A stretch of DNA of 64,000 bases from Verrucomicrobiaceae bacterium (GTDB taxonomy: Bacteria > Verrucomicrobiota > Verrucomicrobiia > Verrucomicrobiales > Verrucomicrobiaceae), in assembly GCA_016795365.1 (NCBI GenBank), contig JAEUHN010000004.1, positions 186,001-250,000 of the forward strand. The letters run 5' to 3'. Below the pieces are notes generated by a model, which was not told where the DNA came from, made no database searches, and saw only the letters and a list, made by a program, of their open reading frames with translations. Each line of letters starts with the position of its first letter. Position 1 is the first letter of the stretch. This document shows, piece after piece, positions 43,707 to 54,192 of the stretch. The translations under genes and the position numbers were made by a program.

Positions 43707-46700
43707 TCATTTGAGATAAACGAATTCTTTGGTGTTCACCAATGACAGCGCGAGGCTGGCCCAGGTTTGGGCTTCGCCGCCGACGGATTCGATTTGGGAG
43801 CGGAGCTTGGTGGCTTGCTCGCGGAGCGTGGCGAGCTGGGCTTGCTGAGTCTTCACGGCTTCGCGGTGGGTGGAGGACAAGGCGTCGATCACATCGCGTT
43901 CGCTGATGGTGCTCTGCTCGAGCAAGCGTGTTTGATGGAGTTCATCAGCAGTGAGCGCGCGGTCATAGACGCGACTGCGCAGGATGCGGCCGGTGAGGAA
44001 CTTGTTGCCACCGCCGGTGCCGTGACGGCAGCCGAGCTGGACATGGGCATCGCCTTCCTTGAAGACGGCAGGGCCGTTGCTCTGGTAGCTTTTGCCATAG
44101 AGCTGTCCATCGCGGTAGAAGCTCACACGTCCATCCGCTTCATAGACGCAGGCAATGTGAACGGGACGCTTGTCCGCCTCTTGTTCGATTGGCCCCCCGA
44201 GGAGTTGCGAGCGATTGAAGAAATCACTGCCGGGCACCCACTCGTGCGCGGCTTTCTCAGCGAAGACGATGGAATCGAAGACGTTGCCTTGATTGTCTTG
44301 CATGGTGATCACGCCGCCGCCGCGTTGATCGAGGGTCTCGAGCATGACCCAGGCTTCGAGCGTCTTGGCCTTGACGTCCTTCGGCAAGGCGACGCTGCGG
44401 GCATACGACTTGCCATCGAGAATGAGGACGCCGTGCTCGATGCGTGCATTGCCATTCAAGGTCAGTGGTAGATGGCCTTTCAAGTCCTGCGGGCCGTCCT
44501 CGAAATCCCACTCAGCATAAGGCTCGGGCAAGTTGCCGGTCGGCTTGGCGACGGTGAGTTTCTTGGTCAGGCGCTCGCGAACCGGGGCGAGCGTTCGTTC
44601 GATGCTGTTGCGGATGGACGTGAGTTGGTCGTCGAGCTTCGCGAGTTCACTGCGCTGCGCGTCGCCTCCGTGGGCACTGCTTTGCACGAAGGCGAGGCTG
44701 CCCTTCAACTCGCGATCCGTCGGTGCGCGACCGAAGGCTTCGCTGAACATCTGCTTCACGCGTGAGGCATCGTCACCGGTGGTGCGGTTGCCCCACTGCT
44801 TGGCCCAGGACTGAAGCTTTGCGTCATTAAGCATCGTGAGCGACTGCGCAGGCACGTTGGTCACATCGCGCTTGCCGCGAGTGCTGCTGGGCACGGGGGC
44901 ATCGAAGACGGTGAGGAAGGGATCGAGGCTGTTGCGCGTGACCTTCACATACACGCTGCGTCGCATGTCGCCGCCTCCCACGCTCTCGCCGCCCATGGTG
45001 AGGTCGAGCTTGCCGGTGAGTTGCAGCATCGAGTCGCGGATGGCTTCGGCTTCCAGACGACGCACGGTCCAGCGACTGAGCAGCTTGTTATCCGGGTCCT
45101 TCTCGTTCGCGCCAGCGGGTGCTTTGTCGTTGCGCAGGAAGGTGTCGGACGAGACCAACAACTCGATCATCGCCTTGAGGTCGCCGCCGCTGTCGATGAA
45201 TCGCTGCGCGAGGAAGTCGAGCAATTCAGGATGCGTGGGCAGCTCGCCAAGACGACCGAAGTTATCCACGGTGCTGACGATGCCGCGACCGAAGATGTGA
45301 TGCCAAAGGCGGTTGACGATCACGCGTGCGGTGAGCGGATTGGTCTTCAAGTCGGCGATGCTGTTGGCGAGTTCAAGGCGACCGCTTTGCTTGGAGTTGT
45401 AGGGCTTCGGATCGATCGCTTCGAGGAAGCGACGCGGCACGATCTCGCTTGGGCTCTTGTGATTGCCCTGCACAAACAGAGCGCGATCCGTGGCGTCGGC
45501 TTCCATCACACCGGGCGAACGCACGGGAGCGGGCAAACGATTCTCCAGCGCGCGATACTTGGCGAGCAGCGGCTCTGCTTCGGCAATCTGGCGGCGATCG
45601 TTGGTGAGCTTGCCATCGCGCAGCAACTGATCGAGCAACTCGGCCTGCGCATCGGTGATGGTGCCATCGATCCAGGCTTGCACGGCAGCACGTGCATTGG
45701 TCGCAGGCTTCGGCAGTGGTGGCACGGGACCATCGGGCGGAACGATCTTCCAGTCAGTGATGCCGAACCAGGAGCGATCATCTTGCTTCGTCTCCACGGG
45801 CATGTCGGCAGCCGTGGTGCACTGGATGAAGATCTCGTCGCCCTTCCAGTATTCGAGATCGAGCGAGCGCCATGCGAGAGCTTCGTCCTTCTCACTCGCC
45901 AAGGTGATGGCCTTGTGGATGGTGCCGGTGCGCGGGTAGTTTTGCACGATGTAGCGAGCACGCGCGCCGCCATCGCCTGCACAACGAACCCACAGTGTGC
46001 CACCAGGATTCGTGAAGCGAGCCGATGCCATCACGGCTGCGTCTTTGGTGGACAGCGTATCCGAGAACCAGCCGCGTGGATGGATGCGCTGGATGATGGC
46101 CGTGCCTTCATTGGCGATGCTGAACTCCCCGGCTGGCGTGGGCTGTGCGGTGACGCCTTTGCCAGAGGTGAACCAATCGAGCTTTGCTGATTCGGATGAC
46201 GATGGGTCCACGGCTGAGGAGGCAGGCAAAGACGCAAGCCAGGCTTTGCCGACGGCTTGCTTGAGCTGCTGCTTCAGCGACTTCATCTCCGCGCGCAGTG
46301 CGCTGTCGTCGGCGCGATTCACATCGATCACTGCGGGATGCGTGCTCGTGAAGATGCCATACATCGCGTAGAAGTCGGTCTGGCTGATGGGATCGAACTT
46401 GTGATTGTGGCAACGCGCGCAAGTGACGGTCATCGCCTGGAAGGCTTTGCTCACGGTGTCGATTTGGTTGTCGGTGAACGTGAGCATCTCATCCAGCGAG
46501 TCCACCGGTGAGAAGCCATGCAGCACCATGCGCAGTTGCGCGATGCCAAGTGCGCTTTCGTTGATGCCATTGACGATGCGCGGCTGCGGCAAGAGATCGC
46601 CAGCGATGGCCTCGCGCACGAGCTGTGGATACGGCACGTTGCTGTTGAAAGCCCGAATGAGGTAGTCGCGGTAGCGCCACGCATACGGGATCGCCGGGTC

Positions 46701-47456
46701 GCCTTCGGAGCCGTAGCTCTCAGCGTAGCGCACCCAATCCATGAAGTGACGCGCCCACTTCTCGCCGAAGCGCTCGGAGGCGAGGAGCGACTCGATCGTG
46801 GACTTCAAATTGCTGATCTTCGATTGCACCTGATCGGGCGTCGGCGGCAAACCGGTGAGCACGTAGTGAAGTCGGCGTGTGATCGTCGCATCGTCAGCGC
46901 GAGGCGCGGGGGTGAGGTCTTGTTCCTTTAGCTTGGCGTTGATGAACACATCGACGGGATTTGGCCCCTGACGGCCATCACCAATGACTAGTGACGAATG
47001 ACCACTGACTGGCTTCAAACTCCACCAGTCCTTGCGCGCCTCCAGCACGGTCTTCCAGTCAGTCGCCTTCGCGAGTTCGTCCTTGGTCGGCGCCTTGTCG
47101 CGCGGGTCGAAGGCACCGTCATTGATCCACTTGGCGAAGTCAGCGATCACGGCATCGCTGAGTTTGGCACCGGCCTTCGGCATCTCCAGGTCAGCGTCCT
47201 CATGACGGATCGAAATCATGAGCAGGCTCTTCTTGGCATCGCCAGGGATGATCGTGGGTCCGCTCTCGCCACCGGCCTGCCACCCGGGACGCGAGTCGAG
47301 CAAGAGGCCGCCCTTCTTCTTGCCAGCCTGACTGTGGCACTCGTAGCAGTTCTGCGCGAGCACGGGGCGGATCTTGTTCTCAAAGAAATCCGTCTGCTGC
47401 GGCGCGGCAGCGACGACGGATGATGTGATGGCGAGGAACGAAAGGACAGTCTTCAT
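43707..47456 (-). CDS. Secreted PSCyt1-DUF1549-DUF1553 protein with LamG-like domain
   Basis: This 1249-residue protein has a signal peptide and a Planctomycete-type cytochrome motif CYECH (37-41). A DUF1549 domain (about 165-390; VDVFINAKLKEQDL, RRLHYVLTGLPPTP, CARCHNHKFDPI) comes next. DUF1553 follows (about 660-920; NPLTARVIVNRLWHHIFG, WTVRRLEAEAIRDSML), then a LamG/concanavalin-like domain (about 1005-1175). The start overlaps the IclR gene stop (ATGA), so it is coupled to that regulator. Residues about 157-169 (KPVSGHSSLVIGDGRQG) come from an in-frame heptad repeat (46975-47012). These proteins are thought to take part in breakdown of complex polysaccharides; the reaction is unknown. Confidence 0.93.
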   Translation of the reverse strand: MKTVLSFLAITSSVVAAAPQQTDFFENKIRPVLAQNCYECHSQAGKKKGGLLLDSRPGWQAGGESGPTIIPGDAKKSLLMISIRHEDADLEMPKAGAKLSDAVIADFAKWINDGAFDPRDKAPTKDELAKATDWKTVLEARKDWWSLKPVSGHSSLVIGDGRQGPNPVDVFINAKLKEQDLTPAPRADDATITRRLHYVLTGLPPTPDQVQSKISNLKSTIESLLASERFGEKWARHFMDWVRYAESYGSEGDPAIPYAWRYRDYLIRAFNSNVPYPQLVREAIAGDLLPQPRIVNGINESALGIAQLRMVLHGFSPVDSLDEMLTFTDNQIDTVSKAFQAMTVTCARCHNHKFDPISQTDFYAMYGIFTSTHPAVIDVNRADDSALRAEMKSLKQQLKQAVGKAWLASLPASSAVDPSSSESAKLDWFTSGKGVTAQPTPAGEFSIANEGTAIIQRIHPRGWFSDTLSTKDAAVMASARFTNPGGTLWVRCAGDGGARARYIVQNYPRTGTIHKAITLASEKDEALAWRSLDLEYWKGDEIFIQCTTAADMPVETKQDDRSWFGITDWKIVPPDGPVPPLPKPATNARAAVQAWIDGTITDAQAELLDQLLRDGKLTNDRRQIAEAEPLLAKYRALENRLPAPVRSPGVMEADATDRALFVQGNHKSPSEIVPRRFLEAIDPKPYNSKQSGRLELANSIADLKTNPLTARVIVNRLWHHIFGRGIVSTVDNFGRLGELPTHPELLDFLAQRFIDSGGDLKAMIELLVSSDTFLRNDKAPAGANEKDPDNKLLSRWTVRRLEAEAIRDSMLQLTGKLDLTMGGESVGGGDMRRSVYVKVTRNSLDPFLTVFDAPVPSSTRGKRDVTNVPAQSLTMLNDAKLQSWAKQWGNRTTGDDASRVKQMFSEAFGRAPTDRELKGSLAFVQSSAHGGDAQRSELAKLDDQLTSIRNSIERTLAPVRERLTKKLTVAKPTGNLPEPYAEWDFEDGPQDLKGHLPLTLNGNARIEHGVLILDGKSYARSVALPKDVKAKTLEAWVMLETLDQRGGGVITMQDNQGNVFDSIVFAEKAAHEWVPGSDFFNRSQLLGGPIEQEADKRPVHIACVYEADGRVSFYRDGQLYGKSYQSNGPAVFKEGDAHVQLGCRHGTGGGNKFLTGRILRSRVYDRALTADELHQTRLLEQSTISERDVIDALSSTHREAVKTQQAQLATLREQATKLRSQIESVGGEAQTWASLALSLVNTKEFVYLK
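46975..47012 (-). repeat. Heptad repeat element inside the DUF1549/DUF1553 coding sequence
   Basis: On the minus strand the units CCAGTCA, GTGGTCA, TTCGTCA, CTAGTCA and TTGGTGA follow at 7-base spacing. Translation gives the peptide SGHSSLVIGDG in a variable linker. The plus-strand GGTCATT array at 22357 would encode SLVIG in the same way. Confidence 0.65.
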
Positions 47457-48244
47457 GCGAGCAAGCGTTGGCGGATGGCGATGGCAGCGGAGATGCAGCG
47501 CTTGCCGATGCCGATGAACGTGGATTCGGTGAGTCGGAACGAGGGACCGATGACGGTGACCGCAGCGACCGGGAAGTCATTGCCATCCAGCACCACAGCA
47601 CCGACGCAGTGGATGCCTTCCATGCCCTCGGCGCGGTCCAGCGAGTAGCCACGCTCGCGGATGGCAGCGAGATCGGCGAGCAGCGCCTTCTTTGACGAGA
47701 GCGTGGTGGAGGTGAATTTCTTGAGCGTGATGGTCTGGAAGAATTCCTCCAACTCCCGCTGTGGCAACGCGGCGAGCATCGCCTTCCCCGGCGCGCAGGA
47801 ATACAAAGGAATGCGCAGACCTACTTCGCCCAGCACCTTGATTGGCTGGCGCGACGCGACCTGCTCGATCAGCACACAGCGATGCTGCGAGCACACGGCG
47901 AGCTGCGCCGTCTCGCCGGTGGCATCGCGCAATTCGCACAGCGCATCGAAGGCACACGCAGCGAGACTTTTGTCGCCGACCTTCGGCTTGGCCAGGTCAA
48001 GCAGCTTGCCGGTCAAGGCATAGCGACGGCTGTCATCGCGCTCCACGTAGCCGCGTTCGTGCAGCGTATCCATGATGCGAAAGACGGAGTTCTGCGGCAG
48101 CTCCAGCGTGCGTCCGATCTCGGCGATCGTCATGCCCGCGTGGCCATGTGACGAGAGCACTTCGAGAATCGCAAGCGTGCGGTCCGTGCCGGAGGAGGCA
48201 GCGGAGTCTTCGGGCAGGAGAGCCGGGACTTTGGGGGTGAGCAT
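47453..48244 (-). CDS. IclR-family transcriptional regulator
   Basis: This 263-residue protein has the N-terminal winged helix (TLAILEVLSSHGHAGMTIAEIG, LPQNSVFRIMDTLHERGYV). The IclR effector domain follows, with RIPLYSCAPGKAMLAALP, GYSLDRAEGMEGIHCVGAVV and FPVAAVTVIGPSFR. Its stop overlaps the start of the DUF1549/DUF1553 gene, so it probably controls that operon. It may also control the divergent Gfo/Idh/MocA gene at 48459, through the operator-like repeats in between. Ligand unknown; sugar acids or aromatic acids are common for the family. Confidence 0.92.
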   Translation of the reverse strand: MLTPKVPALLPEDSAASSGTDRTLAILEVLSSHGHAGMTIAEIGRTLELPQNSVFRIMDTLHERGYVERDDSRRYALTGKLLDLAKPKVGDKSLAACAFDALCELRDATGETAQLAVCSQHRCVLIEQVASRQPIKVLGEVGLRIPLYSCAPGKAMLAALPQRELEEFFQTITLKKFTSTTLSSKKALLADLAAIRERGYSLDRAEGMEGIHCVGAVVLDGNDFPVAAVTVIGPSFRLTESTFIGIGKRCISAAIAIRQRLLA

Positions 48245-48287
48245 GAGGAGACCAACGAGGCGTCAATGACACCTCTTGCGAGTAGTT

Positions 48288-48317
48288 TTCCATATTTGGA
48301 AATGCTTCCATATTTGG
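48288..48317. promoter_or_regulatory. Probable IclR operator: two TTCCATATTTGG repeats
   Basis: TTCCATATTTGGAA (48288-48301) has inverted TTCCA/TGGAA arms, and TTCCATATTTGG recurs at 48306-48317, 18 bases on. It lies between the divergent IclR and Gfo/Idh/MocA genes and resembles the TGGAA/TTCCA palindromes bound by IclR proteins. Autoregulation is inferred. Confidence 0.6.
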
Positions 48318-48458
48318 CCAACTCACTACCGGAAGCGTGCAATAAACGAACACCCACGCGGCGCCAGGACAACGCGAGCCTGACCTTTGCCAAATTCAAC
48401 CATGGAGGACGTCGAGGCATTGACGGTCGATCGAGGCGCGCCACGATGCGTGCCTCGT

Positions 48459-49604
48459 ATGAAACACATCGGCATCATTATGAACGGCGTCACTGGACGC
48501 ATGGGCACCAATCAGCACCTGATCCGCAGCATCTGCGCCATCCGCGATCAGGGCGGCATCAAGATCAATGATGACCTCACCTTGATGCCCGATCCGATCC
48601 TGACGGGGCGGAATCACAACAAACTCGCCGCCCTCGCACGGCGCACGGGGGTGGAGAAATTCACGACCGACATCGACTCCGCCCTCGCCGATCCGCACAA
48701 CGAAATCTTTTTCGACGCCAGCGGCACCCTCCAGCGGGCGGGATTCGTGGAACGGGCCGTGAAGGCTGGTAAGGCGGTCTATTGCGAGAAGCCCACAGCA
48801 GTGGAGACTTCGGAAGCCTTGCGCTTAGCCAAGCTCTGCGAAGATGCCGGTCTCAAAAATGGCGTCGTGCAGGACAAGCTGTGGCTGTCCGGCATCCGAA
48901 AATTCAAGCTCCTTCGTGACCAGGGCTTCTTCGGGCGCATTCTGAGTGTGCGCGGTGAGTTTGGTTACTGGGTGTTCACCGGCGAGCACGAAGGCCAGCC
49001 AGCTCAACGCCCGTCCTGGAACTACCGCAAGGAGGACGGCGGCGGCATCATCGTCGATATGCTGTGCCACTGGCGCTACGTGATCGACAACTTGTTTGGC
49101 CCCGTGAAGTCCGTCTCCTGCCTCGGAGCCACCCACATTCCCAAGCGCATCGACGAGAAAGGCAAGCCCTACACCTGCACCTCGGATGATGCCTGCTACG
49201 CCACGATCGAGACCCAGAACGGCGTGATTTGCCAGTTCAACTCCTCCTGGACCGTCCGCGTGCGTCGCGACGACCTGTTCACCATGCAAGTCGATGGCAC
49301 CCTGGGCTCGGCCATTGTCGGACTTCGCAAATGCTGGGCTCAGGCCGCCGGGACCACGCCTCGTCCAATCTGGAATCCTGACATCGATCAACCCATCGAC
49401 TTCTTCGGCGGCTGGCAGGAGGTTCCCGATGCCACGACTTACGACAACGCCTTCAAAATTCAGTGGGAGGAGTTCATCAAGCATGTAGCCCTCGGCACGC
49501 CGTTCCCGTGGACTCTTCGCGAGGGAGCCAAGGGAGTGCAACTGGCCGAACTCGGGCTCCAGAGCTGGGCGGAGCGCCGCTGGCTGGACGTGCCTGCCAT
49601 TTAA
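48459..49604 (+). CDS. Gfo/Idh/MocA-family oxidoreductase
   Basis: This 381-residue NAD(P)-binding protein has the start KHIGIIMNGVTGRMG, CEKPTAVETSEALRLAKL, GGGIIVDMLCHWRYVIDNLF, and a C-terminal part ending ELGLQSWAERRWL. It is cytoplasmic. ATG 48459 is preferred to the open frame at 48387 because the Rossmann strand begins there. It is divergent from an IclR gene that may control it, and it is followed by a strong terminator. Oxidation or reduction of a sugar-like compound is likely; the substrate is unknown. Confidence 0.92.
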   Translation: MKHIGIIMNGVTGRMGTNQHLIRSICAIRDQGGIKINDDLTLMPDPILTGRNHNKLAALARRTGVEKFTTDIDSALADPHNEIFFDASGTLQRAGFVERAVKAGKAVYCEKPTAVETSEALRLAKLCEDAGLKNGVVQDKLWLSGIRKFKLLRDQGFFGRILSVRGEFGYWVFTGEHEGQPAQRPSWNYRKEDGGGIIVDMLCHWRYVIDNLFGPVKSVSCLGATHIPKRIDEKGKPYTCTSDDACYATIETQNGVICQFNSSWTVRVRRDDLFTMQVDGTLGSAIVGLRKCWAQAAGTTPRPIWNPDIDQPIDFFGGWQEVPDATTYDNAFKIQWEEFIKHVALGTPFPWTLREGAKGVQLAELGLQSWAERRWLDVPAI

Positions 49605-49637
49605 AGACAACACTTTAACCATCCCTATCGCCTTTCG

Positions 49638-49668
49638 AAGGCCTGCCCTGAAAACGGGGCAGGCCTTT
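49638..49668 (+). terminator. Rho-independent terminator after the Gfo/Idh/MocA gene
   Basis: AAGGCCTGCCC (49638-49648) and GGGCAGGCCTT (49657-49667) form an 11-bp perfect stem with an 8-base loop, followed by TTTTC. It lies 34 bases after the stop. Confidence 0.9.
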
Positions 49669-49669
49669 T

Positions 49670-50146
49670 CTGTTGTCACCCGCTGCCCGAGCACTCGCCA
49701 TTGGTCGGGTCAACCATGAGCCACTTGCAGGCGAGCAAGCCCACGGCTCGCGGGGAGCCGTCCCACTCCGCCAGCAAGAGACGGTGACTACAGGAGCACG
49801 AGCGCGCAGCGCCGAGGAACCGCCCCTCCCCACAGAACCATGCGGCACTGATGCCAAGACGAGAGCCCATCCACCTGCAATTGCGAGTCTCCGTCTATTT
49901 TGTGCCACTCGGCACCTAACTCGGGAACCGAGCCGCCCTCACGATCTCCACAAAGTAGCCAGGGCGGTGGTAGCACCAGAAAGCCCATGGATTGGGCGTT
50001 CCAAGGCGTCAGGCGACACCGCCGCAGCGGTGGGAGGCACTCATTTTTGAGAGCAGAATCAGCGTTTTCTATAATTATTGAAATAATAATTGCAGTGATT
50101 CTAGTTTTTGATTATAATGTCACCAGAAATTACAAAACAGCACGCC
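49670..50146. other. Unassigned 477-base region with overlapping short frames
   Basis: No gene could be assigned. Positions 49670-50050 are GC-rich and open in several frames on both strands. The minus strand holds protein-like text in two frames (LGAEWHKIDGDSQLQVDGL near 49830-49920 and LLACKWLMVDPTNGECSGSG at 49676-49735), as a frameshifted remnant would. Positions 50050-50146 are strongly AT-rich (for example ATTATTGAAATAATAATT) and probably hold the promoter of the NlpC/P60-like gene. Confidence 0.4.
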
Positions 50147-50800
50147 ATGAACACTTCCATCGCCCGCCTCTGCAAAGCCACTCTCACCGCAGTCGCCATC
50201 TTCGCAGGATTGATGATCACTTCCGAAGCAAAGGGCCAGCAGGGCTACTATGCGGCTGCGTATCCTGCACAGGCTATGCAGCGCCAGGCTTACCCCTACG
50301 GCTATGCTGTTCCGGCCGCCCGCCCAGTCGCATACGCTCGCCCTCAGGTTCAAGCCGTCCGCCCAGCGATGGCTGCACCAGCTGCCAGCAACTTCCTGAG
50401 CTTCAACGGCACCTTCGCCGCCGCTCCTGGTCATCTTCCAGCACAAGTTCAGTATGCAGTGGCTGCTGGCAACCAGCTCCAGAACAAGCCCTATCAGCGC
50501 GGAGGCGGTCATCGCAGCGTGAATGACCGCGCTTACGATTGCTCGGGATCTGTTTCCTTCACCTTAATCAATGCCGGCCTGCTTGCCCGTCCGCTTTCCT
50601 CGAAGGAGTTCGCCAACTTCGGCGCCCCTGGTCCTGGCCGTTACATCACGATCTACGTGAAGCCTGGTGAGCACGTGTTCATGTCGATCTGCGGTCTTCG
50701 TCTCGACACCACTGGTGGCAGCGAAGGTCAGGGTCCTCGCTGGCGCCCCACGGCTCGCTCGACCTCGGGCTTCATCATGCGCCATCCTTTTGGCCTCTAG
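50147..50800 (+). CDS. Secreted NlpC/P60-like peptidoglycan hydrolase
   Basis: ATG 50147 gives 217 residues with a signal peptide (CKATLTAVAIFAGLMITSEAKG). An Ala/Pro/Gln/Tyr-rich linker (about 33-80) follows, then a C-terminal cysteine-peptidase domain. The catalytic Cys is in YDCSGSVSFTLINAGLL (C132) and the His in PGEHVFMSICGLRLDTT (H176). The ending GPRWRPTARSTSGFIMRHPFGL is typical of a short NlpC/P60-like group. It should cut peptide stems of peptidoglycan in the periplasm. An in-frame ATG at 50108 gives no better signal and was not used. Confidence 0.82.
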   Translation: MNTSIARLCKATLTAVAIFAGLMITSEAKGQQGYYAAAYPAQAMQRQAYPYGYAVPAARPVAYARPQVQAVRPAMAAPAASNFLSFNGTFAAAPGHLPAQVQYAVAAGNQLQNKPYQRGGGHRSVNDRAYDCSGSVSFTLINAGLLARPLSSKEFANFGAPGPGRYITIYVKPGEHVFMSICGLRLDTTGGSEGQGPRWRPTARSTSGFIMRHPFGL

Positions 50801-50894
50801 TTTATCAATTTTGAGACTCTAAATAGAAGCTCATTTCATTTTTAAAAAATACTTTCCACTCACAAAAGCATTTCTCACTACAACCATCTCAGTT

Positions 50895-51239
50895 ATGAAA
50901 ACCACAATTAAGACCTCGGCCCTCAGCGGACCTGCGAGCACCACAAACACACGCTTTCCCTCACCTGCCTTCGGCTTGGGATTCCAGCAGTTCCTCAGCC
51001 ATCCGCCCGCCTACGCCGACGAGGTGATCAAAGCTCCGGCGATGCGCCAGCCACTTCGTTACCTGGAAGCCGTGCCTCCACAGGACGACACAGGGATTGG
51101 CGAACAGCCCCTGACCATGAATGTGGCTGAGGCGCTCTCGGATTGCCTGGGAGCTGCAATTCTCCTCTCGGCCCGGCCGACAACGAAGTCCTTGTCGCTC
51201 GCCCACGCCGTCAACGCACTGCGAACCATGAACAGCTGA
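50895..51239 (+). CDS. Hypothetical protein, no family recognised
   Basis: This 114-residue protein has no signal peptide, membrane segment or motif that I recognise. It is Ser/Thr/Pro-rich at the N-terminus (about 1-45) and ends in a probable helix pair (TMNVAEALSDCLGAAILLSA, LSLAHAVNALRTMN). It starts 94 AT-rich bases after the NlpC/P60-like gene on the same strand and may be co-expressed with it. Its GC-rich codon use matches neighbouring genes, which supports a real gene, but only moderately. Confidence 0.55.
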   Translation: MKTTIKTSALSGPASTTNTRFPSPAFGLGFQQFLSHPPAYADEVIKAPAMRQPLRYLEAVPPQDDTGIGEQPLTMNVAEALSDCLGAAILLSARPTTKSLSLAHAVNALRTMNS

Positions 51240-51395
51240 CCAGGGGCTCCCGGTGATCAACGCGAATGGGATCTGCACGGCTCCAGCAAAACTACGCAGG
51301 TCTGGCCGCAACCAAACGACAACTCTTTGAGCCACTAGATCGCCAGATTGGCGATCACTTTCGTGAATCTCCCCGCCGAGGGAGCAAGCCAGCCT

Positions 51396-52529
51396 CTACT
51401 TCTTGCTAAGCTTGTAAAACATCCATCCACCCAGGCCGAGGAAAAGGAAATTGGGCAGCCACATGAGCAGGTGGGGATAAACGCTGGGCTTTTCATTGAA
51501 CATGTCAGCCAGCAAAATGAAGAAGTAATAAGCGAGCGCGGTGACCAGGCTGAGCACGAAGCCAGCGGTCGTTTCACGTCTTTGAGCAGTGATGCCGAGC
51601 GGGATGCCGATCAGAGCAAAGGTGAGACAGGCCAGCGAAAAGCTGTATCTCTTGCTCACCTCAGTGAGCGCCACTGACTTGGCCTTTTTGTCGAGTTCAA
51701 GGCCCGTCGCACTGTCGGTTCCACTCAAAACCTCGCCCCACAGCGCCATGGTGGATTTCATGCTCGCATTGATTCGCTCCGTTTTGCCCTTGAGGTCCGA
51801 AAGAGGAAACTTCATGGCGGTCGCGCCCATGTGCGGACCATCCACCTTCTCGATCACACCAGCATCGCTGGTCACGACATTTTCGAAATTGGCGTCCCTG
51901 AGGTGGAGGATGAAGTCGAGTTCACCCGGCTTGACCTCGATCACTGCCGTCTTGGCACGAATGAACTGCTCCACACGGGAACCATTAAGTTTGAAGATCT
52001 GGAGGTTCTCCAGGGTGTCCTTGCCCTTGCGTTTGCCCGTGTAGATACGGTAATCCGGGAACTTGTCCAGCACCCGCCCTTCCTGGAACAGGTTGATGGG
52101 GTCATTCGTCATCACATCGTAGAGCAGACGCTTCATGCTGTTCTTCGCAATCGGTGCGAGGCTCACATTGACGTAAAAACAGACAGTGCAAAGCGCCGCC
52201 GCCAGGACGAAAACGGGTGCGCAGATCCGCCACATCGGCGTTCCCGTCATTCGCAGGGACACCATCTCGTTATCGGCAGACATCCGACCAAACACCAGCA
52301 AGATGCCAGTAAGGAAGGCGCAGGGGATCGTGAAGATCAGGGAGAACGGAATCACCAGGGCGATGAACTTCGCCACGACTGAAATCGGGAATTGGGTGTC
52401 GCCGAGAAGTTGGTCCAGCTTCTTGTAAATATTGCCCAGGACCATGACGCCACTCAGCACAAGCACACCCGTGAGGGTAGCGCTGAAGACTTGGCGCCCG
52501 ATGTAGCGGTCAAAAATGCGGAAGGTCAT
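51396..52529 (-). CDS. LptF/LptG-family LPS export permease
   Basis: This 377-residue protein has the LptF/G layout. It starts MTFRIFDRYIGRQVFSATLTG, with three N-terminal membrane segments and the coupling segment FGRMSADNEMVSLRMTGTPM. A periplasmic beta-jellyroll (about 120-280) follows, then three C-terminal segments (LACLTFALIGIPLGITAQRR, LVTALAYYFFILL). With LptB it extracts lipopolysaccharide for transport to the outer membrane. Whether it is LptF or LptG cannot be settled. ATG 52529 was chosen over the upstream frame start at 52577 because the family N-terminus begins there. It follows eno and the FtsB-like gene. Confidence 0.9.
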   Translation of the reverse strand: MTFRIFDRYIGRQVFSATLTGVLVLSGVMVLGNIYKKLDQLLGDTQFPISVVAKFIALVIPFSLIFTIPCAFLTGILLVFGRMSADNEMVSLRMTGTPMWRICAPVFVLAAALCTVCFYVNVSLAPIAKNSMKRLLYDVMTNDPINLFQEGRVLDKFPDYRIYTGKRKGKDTLENLQIFKLNGSRVEQFIRAKTAVIEVKPGELDFILHLRDANFENVVTSDAGVIEKVDGPHMGATAMKFPLSDLKGKTERINASMKSTMALWGEVLSGTDSATGLELDKKAKSVALTEVSKRYSFSLACLTFALIGIPLGITAQRRETTAGFVLSLVTALAYYFFILLADMFNEKPSVYPHLLMWLPNFLFLGLGGWMFYKLSKK

Positions 52530-52545
52530 GAGCGAGCCGTTCGGG

Positions 52546-52878
52546 CTAGTCGTGGAAACGCACGATCGTCTCCCCATCCTTCTTGCGGTTCAATTCATCG
52601 CGAACGGCAAGCTCCAAATATGCAGGCTCGCTTTTGAGCCATTCGATGCGGTTGGCGATCCGGTCGCGCTCCGTTTTCAAGGCGGCTCTTTTCTTGATGG
52701 CAGCGTCAATCAAAGCCTGCAGCTCAGCTGGCTCCCGCATGGGCTGCCGGTAGTAAAGAATGCCGCCCGCCACGCCCAGACCGAGGAGAATCCACCAGAG
52801 TCCCTGCTTCACTTGCGTGAGCACGCGCTCCACAGGGGTCTTCTCGGCATCAGTCCGGGGGTCCAGGTATTGGTTCAT
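52546..52878 (-). CDS. FtsB/DivIC-like septum formation protein
   Basis: This 110-residue protein has one membrane segment (LWWILLGLGVAGGILYY), then a coiled coil (ALIDAAIKKRAALKTERDRIANRIEWL) and the family ending YLELAVRDELNRKKDGETIV. FtsB-like proteins link late divisome proteins in the periplasm. The place just downstream of eno is the classical ftsB position in many bacteria and supports the call. Confidence 0.85.
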   Translation of the reverse strand: MNQYLDPRTDAEKTPVERVLTQVKQGLWWILLGLGVAGGILYYRQPMREPAELQALIDAAIKKRAALKTERDRIANRIEWLKSEPAYLELAVRDELNRKKDGETIVRFHD

Positions 52879-52902
52879 GACAGGCGGCGGGATGAGGGCG
52901 GC

Positions 52903-54192
<1,290 letters not shown>

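Noticed and set aside
49638..50050. tmRNA, RNase P RNA or 6S RNA in the unassigned block
   Set aside because: None of the conserved sequence elements of these RNAs could be found on either strand.
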